Source: Cepaea nemoralis (taxonomy: Eukaryota; Mollusca; Gastropoda; Stylommatophora; Helicidae). Taken from it: 64,000 nucleotides of DNA. Location: assembly GCA_014155875.1 (NCBI GenBank), contig JACEFZ010004174.1, forward strand, positions 1,039,001 through 1,103,000, written 5' to 3'. The notes under the pieces are model-generated. The model was not told where the DNA came from, did no database searches, and saw only the letters and a list, made by a program, of their open reading frames with translations. A program made the position numbers and the translations under genes. Of the stretch, positions 58,288-64,000 are shown in pieces. The number at the start of each line of letters is the position of its first letter. Position 1 is the first letter of the stretch.

Positions 58288-58412
58288 CCCTCCTCTCCCG
58301 CCTGAAAAAAAAAAAAAACATCCACACTTTACCCAGGAATCAAATGAGTCTCTCCAAAGGAAGCCCAAAATTCTAGCCACTTGGCCAGCTCTTCATACCA
58401 AACAACACTTCT
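58288..58412 (-). mobile_element. SINE S2 head fragment
   Basis: Minus-strand agctggccaagtggctagaa (A box) and tttgattcctgggtaaagtg (B box) match the S2 start at 14,843. Confidence 0.75.
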
Positions 58413-58672
58413 TTCATAAAATCCTATCATGACTTCACTGTGTACAGTTTACGCAAAGGTCTCTGAGGGAGGGAAATATGAGAGGACAAATTCAAAGTGT
58501 TTACAACCAGTTTGTCAGCGGAACAATTAGCCGTTTGCTGCGGGATACAGAGCATCAATGGGTTTGTCATTATACAGAGCATCAAATAGGTTTGATTGGT
58601 ATGATGCCAATTCTTAAAACAATCAATCCAATAAGATTTGACTCTGTCAGTCTCAAGCAATGCCTGTTATAT
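58413..58672. other. Short stretch without gene
   Basis: No exon or repeat recognised. Confidence 0.4.
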
Positions 58673-58738
58673 CATCATTATCATCATCATCATCACCTTC
58701 CACTTTTATCATCAAGTGTCGTGGTGAGGATTAAATAG
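58673..58738 (-). mobile_element. LINE 3' end with (GAT)n tail
   Basis: Minus-strand reading gacacttgatgataaaagtgg followed by a gatgatgatg run matches the end of the LINE at 44,490-44,543 (gacgcttgacggcagaagtgg). Confidence 0.7.
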
Positions 58739-58754
58739 GTCATACATTACAAGT

Positions 58755-59455
58755 CAGTGTGTCCCGCCTGATGGCGAGGGACACTAGTAATAAGGAAAGA
58801 TGATCCTCATGCAAAAATTATTCCAGTGTACTAGAAGTGTTAGCATGTGTATTGACTACGCTGGAGTTCAAATCAGGAGACCAAATAAATAATTAATTGC
58901 ATGACATTAGCATGATTCTTTCTTACCACCTGGAATTTGGTGTACCCTTAAAGACGTTGCACTACCTTGTCAGAACAGTCCGGGAGTTCAAGTCTTCAGA
59001 TGAGAAGAGACCAATTACATCCGGCTTGGTGTTTACCGAGCTTACAAAATAGGTACAGCATTCCAGGGGCGTCACTAGAGGGGTGCGGGGGGTGCGGGCC
59101 GCACCGGGTGACACCATCAAGGGGTGACACCAAAATAAAAAAATTGCAAATTTGACAAATCAGACATAGCAAAATAACAAAAATTTAACTTTGTCCAAGT
59201 TTGTCAAAGTTCTTTATTTATGTTTTACCTGAAATATTGAAGTTATATTGTTCAATTTGTTTTCTTTCTTATGTCCTTATTAACTTTTTGACTTATTTTA
59301 CAAACATTACTATATGCGATTATATATGGTACAGGAACACTCGGAAGAAGACCATGGTGAAAGTCTAGAGGGGTGACACCAAGAGTTTACAGCACTGGGT
59401 GACACCAACCCCAGTGACGCCACTGCAGCATTCTCTGCAGGAAAGTGACACCTTG
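58755..59455 (+). mobile_element. SINE S3-related repeat holding one 39-bp unit and a MITE
   Basis: 58,755-59,060 is the reverse complement of 52,451-52,740. It ends in gagcttacaaaataggtacag and, beyond the hAT MITE at 59,064-59,425, continues cagcattctctgcaggaaag. Joined, this is a single unit of the 39-bp minisatellite of 50,545-52,450. Confidence 0.82.
59064..59425. mobile_element. hAT-type MITE with perfect 8-bp duplication
   Basis: Flanked by cagcattc at 59,056-59,063 and 59,426-59,433, a perfect 8-bp target duplication. It starts caggggcgtcactag and ends, reversed, cagtggcgtcactgg. The interior has repeated aggggtgacacc blocks near both ends. 362 bp, no transposase. Confidence 0.92.
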
Positions 59456-59667
59456 GACATGAGGACATCATATATGTAATTTACTAAACCTGATGGACAG
59501 ATGTATGGGAGTCAAGTAAAATTTAGGAGATCATTTAAAGTAATAAACATTACAGCAAAACTAGATCAACCGTCCTTTTCAGTGCACAACAAAATATCTT
59601 GCTAGATATCGTTATTATTATGTTTAAATTTAACAACAAACAGGATACCATGCAAACATCGATTCGA
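59456..59667 (-). other. Probable 3' untranslated region of the TFIIB-like gene
   Basis: Directly downstream of the stop at 59,668. No clear AATAAA was found on the minus strand before the SINE S3/MITE complex, so the end of the transcript is unknown. Confidence 0.35.
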
Positions 59668-59798
59668 TCAGTTGGGCAAGTCCCGCACAGACGTGATGAA
59701 CTCGAAGTTGTCTGGGAACAGCTCAGAAGCTTTGGGGCGTATGCACAAGTAGACCTGTCTGATGGTAATCTTTGGCACTCCAACATGGTCCCCAATAT
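59668..59798 (-). CDS. TFIIB-like gene, terminal coding exon
   Basis: TFIIB bridges TBP on the promoter and RNA polymerase II. After acceptor gttcacttttcag the exon completes a codon (phase 1) and reads DIGDHVGVPKITIRQVY, then RPKASELFPDNFEF and SVRDLPN, with TGA at 59,668-59,670. Animal TFIIB ends EIGDIAGV-TIRQSY, LFP-DFKF, LPQ, so this is the last helix region of the second cyclin fold. The TIRQ helix that touches the BRE DNA element is kept, but many positions differ that are nearly invariant from fly to human. Hence I call it a TFIIB paralogue with less certainty than the family itself. BRF1/BRF2 fit less well. Confidence 0.9.
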
Positions 59799-59869
59799 CT
59801 GAAAAGTGAACATGTGGCAAATATTATTCTATTACACAATAAACCCGTCACTAGTTATAAAAGTTAGTT

Positions 59870-60092
59870 ACATATCCTTTACAGGATGTCGCAGTCAACC
59901 CCAGCATATATTGGCTGTTTGTGATTTCTTGGCAAGTTTACTTCAGTAGTTTGCCATTGCTTTTTGAACGACCAGCACTCATACCATTTTATAAAAACTA
60001 AGGCATTGTGGTCTATTTCTAAATCGCCCGCAGCTGTGTTTCGATCGCAGTATGCGGGATTACGAACTGGGTCCAAACCCCATTAACCACAA
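59870..60092 (-). mobile_element. SINE S1 copy
   Basis: Reversed S1: acatatcctttacaggatgt, gatttcttggcaagttta, gccattgctttttgaacgac and cccgcagctgtgtttcgatc (B box). Confidence 0.87.
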
Positions 60093-60540
60093 ACGCTAAT
60101 GGAACCAGAAGAACAGACCGACAGTGTAAGCGATGGACAGATGGAATAATAGAGCCCATGGGAATCTCAATATATGAAGCTCATAAACAGGCACTCTCCC
60201 ATTGATTTTCCTTCACCTCTACCCCTCAAGGTAAAAGAGGAATGTTATGAGATCAGTTGAAAAAAAACAACATATATCATAAACATCAGAAAGAGGCAGC
60301 CATAATTTGTCACCTACATCACGAGAGGACAAAAACTAAAACATACAGTGAGAACTCGAAACATTTGTACAAAGAGTGATGGAGGACGACAGTAAGAGAA
60401 GATTCTTGACAGCCCTGAGTCATGGCATAGAAGATAGTCAGCCCATGAAATAATTGATGCCGCTGGAGACTGCCAGATGGGGAAAAGCCGGGTCACTCAT
60501 GTTAGTTGGCAAGACACTTCACGATGATGATGTTGGAAAA
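60093..60540 (+). mobile_element. LINE C-terminal remnant with GAT tail
   Basis: 60,110-60,250 repeats 12,010-12,150. 60,280-60,535 repeats the 22,660 remnant in frame-shifted form: agaagattcttgacagccct, catggcatagaagatagtc; it ends gatgatgatgttgg. Confidence 0.75.
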
Positions 60541-60944
60541 AAAAACAGCAATAAAACACACATATGCAGGCCAATAATCACAACAAAATATGATGAAACC
60601 TACTAAAGGGAGTAAAAAACAGAAAAACACAGAAAACAAAGTAATACAATGTAGTTTTGAAAGATGTGTCACTTGCTGCATCTGATTTCCACATGTATTA
60701 TGTTTTTGTGCCCTTGTCTTTAACTCACTAGTATGTTGCTGTGACAAATAAGGGCAGCAAAGGATAACACTGTAACCTGCCATGTATGTTATAAGAGGAG
60801 CGTTGGTATGAGGCTCGCTACATCATGCCATAGGAAACATTTTGCTGAAAAATCCCACCAACCATGAGCCAAGTCTCCAAATGAGACCAGGCATGAATTG
60901 GTTGGTCTCCATTGGGAGATGTGAAGCAGAAGTCTTTCACAGTT
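60541..60944. other. Intron DNA without recognised feature
   Basis: A/T-rich, no coding exon or known repeat seen. Confidence 0.45.
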
Positions 60945-61247
60945 TACATTTATTTATTTATTTTTTGCGCTCTCTTGCTTTGAATTCAAGCGTAGTCCAT
61001 ACACACTATTTTATAGTAGTCATGGACTGAATTTTGCGTGTGGGTTAGCTTTCCCTATTAACAGTATTCCTTGCCATCAGGCACTCCGACTTCAGAGGAA
61101 CTTGTAATTAACGTCCCCAAGTCAAGGCCGACAGGTCAACATTTTAGTCCAGCTGTCCGAAGTAGGGGTTGAACCGTTTACCTCAGCAGCAGCACACTGG
61201 ATGTTTAAGAACACGTGTTCTTATCCATTCGGCCATGCGGACCTGCG
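60945..61247 (-). mobile_element. tRNA-Leu-like SINE S3, near-complete
   Basis: The minus strand reads gacgcaggtccgcatggccg to aatggataagaacacg (A box) and taaacggttcaacccctac (B box), followed by gtcggccttgacttggggac and the S3 body ending at cgcttgaattcaaagcaagag. The head looks like tRNA-Leu, with the long variable region expected. Confidence 0.82.
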
Positions 61248-61249
61248 TC

Positions 61250-61500
61250 TACATTCTAACTGCAGGAGAGCAAGATTGGCGAATCAGCCCCGTGCACATG
61301 TGGATTGGTGCCGCAGACAGCAGAGCACATACTCCAAGACTGCCTAAAATACGACATAACTAGCAAACCTTCAGACCTATAGAAACAACAGTGGAAGATA
61401 AACTCTATGGACCATTGAGTGAACTAAAAAAGACGGTGACAATACAAGAGACAACATTGCACATATAGACAAATTTCAAGTGAACAAAAGAAGAAGAAGA
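61250..61500 (+). mobile_element. 5'-truncated LINE end with Cys-His segment
   Basis: Reads CTCGLVPQTAEHILQDCLKY at about 61,296-61,350, then decays; ends in agaagaagaag. It matches the last 200 bp of the LINE at 21,170-21,400, so both belong to one family. Confidence 0.8.
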
Positions 61501-61599
61501 ATTCATAAAGCATGTAAAAGTATAAAAGTAAAAACGTAAAGGTTCCATTTTCATGCCAGGCAGTGTACTGAGTGTACAGTGAACAGGGTAATAGTAAAG

Positions 61600-61857
61600 A
61601 ACCTCTTTACACATCTCCGTAAGGAGAACTAGGCATCCAATGATAGCTACAATTTTTAATCAATCAGCACTTGATAGACGAGGAGGTAAAAATCATGCCA
61701 ACCATCTTTATTGACCAGAAAATGACCTGGTAGCCACTTTAGGCTGCGTCAACCCCAGAACCCAGTTCAGTGAACCCCTGCCTTTTTAGGGAATACATGA
61801 CCACCAGGCTGGGAGGCAAGTATGCTAGCCACAGCACTACTGCTGCTCACATAAACT
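61600..61857 (-). mobile_element. SINE S4 copy
   Basis: gtcaaccccagaacccagttc, agaaaatgacctggtagcca and a minus-strand head gagcagcagtagtgctgtgg match the 55,440-55,738 copy. Confidence 0.72.
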
Positions 61858-61913
61858 GTTAGACATGAATTTAAAGCAAGTCATGAAAACAATGGCTGCA
61901 TAGTCGTGCTTAC

Positions 61914-61990
61914 CTTTGCAAGACCTTTTGGAATTGGAAGCCTGGGATGCCATGTATATGGCAGCAGCAGCGACTGATATGGGGCTCCGG
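61914..61990 (-). CDS. TFIIB-like gene, penultimate coding exon
   Basis: After acceptor cctcttcttccag this 77-bp exon finishes a Gly codon and reads RSPISVAAAAIYMASQAS, then NSKRSCK, with donor gtaagc. The RSPISVAAAAIYMASQAS block is the signature of the second cyclin repeat of TFIIB and is identical here to the animal consensus. Phases 2 (entry) and 1 (exit) fit the neighbouring exons exactly. It is the most conserved part of the gene and the strongest evidence for the family. Confidence 0.95.
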
Positions 61991-63169
61991 CTGGAAGAAG
62001 AGGTTCAATATGATTGAATTAAATTACAAAGACACAAACTTTAGATTATTAAATGCTACATGATGAGATGAAGTAAGAGATGAAGGAATTTGTACATGAT
62101 GAGATGAAGAAATGGTACATGTTGAGATGAGGTAAGAAAGAGACAAACAGTGTTCTTTTGCCATGTTAGGAGAAGAGAAGCATGGGTAAATGGTGTGGCA
62201 AATGGACAGCTCAGTGGTAGAAGAAACAGAAGCAGATAGAGAGAAATGATGCTGGATGCCCTATGGCATGGCATAGAGGAATAATATCAACAGAATTGAT
62301 CTACTAGGGACTGAGGTCTGTAGACATACATACAAGCCTACGCCACTTGGAGGGTATATGAAGATGTTGAAGTGTCTATTTAAGTATAACAGAGTAACTG
62401 TTATAAAGGAAATAATGGGAGGTCAGACAGAGACAGGCAGGGATGTGGTGGCATGCATGTATGCATATCCTTCGTTCTTTCCTATTCAGTGGAGAAAACC
62501 AAGGAAGCACTGCACGAAGATGCACAACATCTTCGTGGCAGAAATACATCAGTGTAGCAACAAAAACATTGACAACACAGTTCGTTCTAGCCCAAGGACT
62601 AAGCAGCATGCATTTTTCTTAGATAGTTAGTTCAAGTTAAGGATGAGTTTCATCATGAAAGTTGGGCAGAATAAAAGATGGGAACCATCTCCAGTTCGAA
62701 TACGTTTATAGAGAGGTCTGAAATTTGTGATAAAACAAACATGAAATAATATATTCCTCTGTGGTTTTGTATGAGTAACTGACCAATACACCCCCTTTTG
62801 TATAAGAATATCTGAAAAAGCCTGGTTGACCGATTTTGTATAACATGATGGTACCAATGTTCCAATGCAAACTCCCTAAGAAATTGAATTTAAAATAAAG
62901 GATGTGTCCAGAAGGGTACTTCAATTGGCGTGAGCATTGAATTTCTTGGAATTGAAAAACGTATTTATTCTTCATTGACAATTTGTTGAACAAAGAGAAT
63001 GGCTGACAACTGCGAAGATCGAGAGCAGGTCTTATCATTACCACTATACAAGGCATCGAATAAAGCCAAGGGTCACATCCATATATTCTCCGAAAATACG
63101 ACATGGTTACACAAGACTGGACAATCAACAACCACACAAACATGATTAATTATAACGATAATTATTTAC
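61991..63169 (-). other. TFIIB-like intron
   Basis: 1,179-bp intron with donor gtaaat and acceptor cag. It contains a LINE remnant at 62,105-62,290. A 145-codon minus-strand open stretch at 62,706-63,143 has no recognisable domain and is taken as chance. Confidence 0.75.
62105..62290 (+). mobile_element. LINE C-terminal remnant
   Basis: ttttgccatgttaggagaag, gaaatgatgctggatgccct and atggcatggcatagaggaat follow the order of the 22,660 and 60,280 remnants. Confidence 0.6.
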
Positions 63170-63264
63170 CCGTGCACTAAATCCATCTCTTTTGCCTTGT
63201 TGGTAATATGCATTGCTGCTTTGATTACGGTCACTGGCAAATACAACTTGTAACACCAACGGCG
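63170..63264 (-). CDS. TFIIB-like gene, third-last coding exon (gene continues off the right edge)
   Basis: Acceptor ccctgtttcaatttttag is followed by a frame reading RRWCYKLYLPVTVIKAAMH then ITNKAKEMDLVHG, with donor gtaaat after two bases of the Gly codon. This aligns with SRFCSNLCLP, THIARKAVELDLVPG of animal TFIIB, the start of the second cyclin repeat. The 95 bp begin in phase 0 and end in phase 2. An alternative acceptor (tgttacaag, exon from 63,246) would lose six matching residues, so the longer form is chosen. The zinc ribbon and first cyclin repeat must lie beyond position 64,000. No exon for them was found in 63,265-64,000. Confidence 0.88.
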
Positions 63265-63389
63265 CTAAAAATTGAAACAGGGAAGTGAATAAGAGGTTGA
63301 TCAAAATGTAGATCTAATTCAATATGTGATAGATAATTTACACATAACAGCAACAGACGCAGGACATTTTGCACTTCCTCTGTGGTGAA

Positions 63390-63582
63390 GGTGTTACAGA
63401 CACGATTCGTAATCCCGTACACCCAGGTTTGAATCACAGCAGTGTTTTTTTTTTTCTAAAAAGGTATAGGTGCCGGTCGTTTAGAAAGCAATGGTAAACT
63501 ACTGAACATAAAACTTGCCCAGGAATCACGAACAGCCAAACTGCTGGGATTGACTGCTACATCCTGTAAACAAAAAAGTTGC
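63390..63582 (+). mobile_element. SINE S1 copy
   Basis: Head ctctgtggtgaaggtgttac, B box caggtttgaatcac, then gaaagcaatggtaaactac, cttgcccaggaatcacg and tgctacatcctgtaaac. Confidence 0.85.
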
Positions 63583-63584
63583 TT

Positions 63585-63830
63585 AAAAGTCGACAGGGTC
63601 GACTTCATTGCACCGGGTTTTCATCCAATATGGCTCGGTCTCTTTCCGCAGCGCAAAAAGCATCGCACAAAGCACGAACTCCGTAGCTCTAGCAACGACC
63701 CACAGGAGTCTCTGAAAAATCTCACTCGTGAACCAAAGGACGCGGCACGGAATCGAACCCACAATCTTCGGAGCTCGAGTCAAACGGTTTGACCACTTCA
63801 CCACAGAGACTTCCACGTCCTGTAAAGAAC
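63585..63830 (-). mobile_element. tRNA-derived repeat of another family
   Basis: The minus strand has ctctgtggtgaagtggtcaa (A box) and gtgggttcgattccgtgcc (B box). The body shares gcacgaactccgtagc with about 45,955. An S1-like cacgtcctgtaaag tail follows, so it may be inserted near an S1 end. Confidence 0.7.
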
Positions 63831-63879
63831 ATGCAATTAAAAAGAAAACACATATCATAACAGAAATGTTGAGCATGTG

Positions 63880-64000
63880 TTAGCTATCTTTGAATTCAAG
63901 CATAGTCCATACACTTCCTACTTCTCGTAGGTGTCACTACATGGCTGCGGGGGGAGGGGGGATGTTCTGTGTGCCCTGGACTGCCTTTTGCATTTGAATT
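63880..64000 (-). mobile_element. SINE S3 fragment at window edge
   Basis: tttgaattcaagcatagtcc followed by atacacttcc matches the S3 body at 60,975. A G-rich stretch (gcggggggagggggg) follows up to the edge. Confidence 0.55.

Larger units (their letters stand above)
59799..61913 (-). other. TFIIB-like intron filled with mobile elements
   Basis: The 2,115-bp intron has donor gtaagc and acceptor cag. It contains SINE S1, two LINE remnants, SINE S3, another LINE end and SINE S4, all listed separately. Confidence 0.8.

Noticed and set aside
62706..63143. 145-codon open frame on the minus strand
   Set aside because: It lies in an intron of the TFIIB-like gene, shows no recognisable domain and ends at random.

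Overview
This is nuclear DNA of an animal. It has spliced genes with GT-AG introns, many tRNA-derived SINEs and LINEs, Helitron-like, hAT and pogo/Tigger elements, and long microsatellite and minisatellite arrays. Nothing in it looks prokaryotic. The repeat style (internal minisatellites, tetranucleotide tracts in Helitron-like elements) would fit a mollusc or another lophotrochozoan, but the sequence alone does not settle the species. Host genes take up only a few percent of the window.

Host genes. (1) A TFIIB-like gene on the minus strand at 59,668-63,264: the last three coding exons (100 residues) join in phase and end in a stop; the 5' exons lie beyond the right edge. The protein matches the C-terminal half of TFIIB but is clearly diverged. 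(2) An arylsulfatase B-like locus on the plus strand: a first exon at 41,682-41,870 (signal peptide plus the start of the sulfatase domain) and a terminal exon at 45,305-45,507. The 3.4 kb between them holds only repeats and no catalytic-core exon, and the terminal exon has a frameshift just before its conserved end. (3) An ankyrin-repeat gene on the minus strand at 12,293-14,754, readable nearly end to end but broken by about four frame changes.

Layout. 1-757: 103-bp tandem repeat and a GAA-tailed retroelement end. 758-11,623: head-to-tail cluster of Helitron-like elements (5' TC, 3' CTAG) carrying huge CTC tracts and CAGA/GATA tracts. 11,640-12,150: LINE debris. 12,293-14,754: ankyrin locus. 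15,985-21,400: two decayed LINEs on opposite strands. 22,000-25,250: SINEs, LINE ends and a 176-bp hairpin. 25,259-27,822: two related non-autonomous DNA transposons with palindromic ends. 29,070-31,150: Tigger remnant and a LINE 3' half. 31,860-41,451: several minisatellites, part of it a noisy second copy of sequence to its left. 41,682-45,529: arylsulfatase locus. 47,560-49,670: hAT MITE, SINE, LINE RNase H. 50,545-52,450: 39-bp minisatellite. 53,790-64,000: SINE/LINE-rich DNA around the TFIIB-like exons.

Main themes. Several minisatellites appear to have grown from a single unit still present in another copy of the same dispersed repeat. Helitron-like elements stack end to end with reiterated 3' ends. 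One pair of DNA transposons shares an interior but carries unrelated palindromic end arrays. Stretches with frame breaks or single-base indels but few substitutions suggest that part of the assembly was not polished. All family assignments are by eye; no alignment or database search was run.
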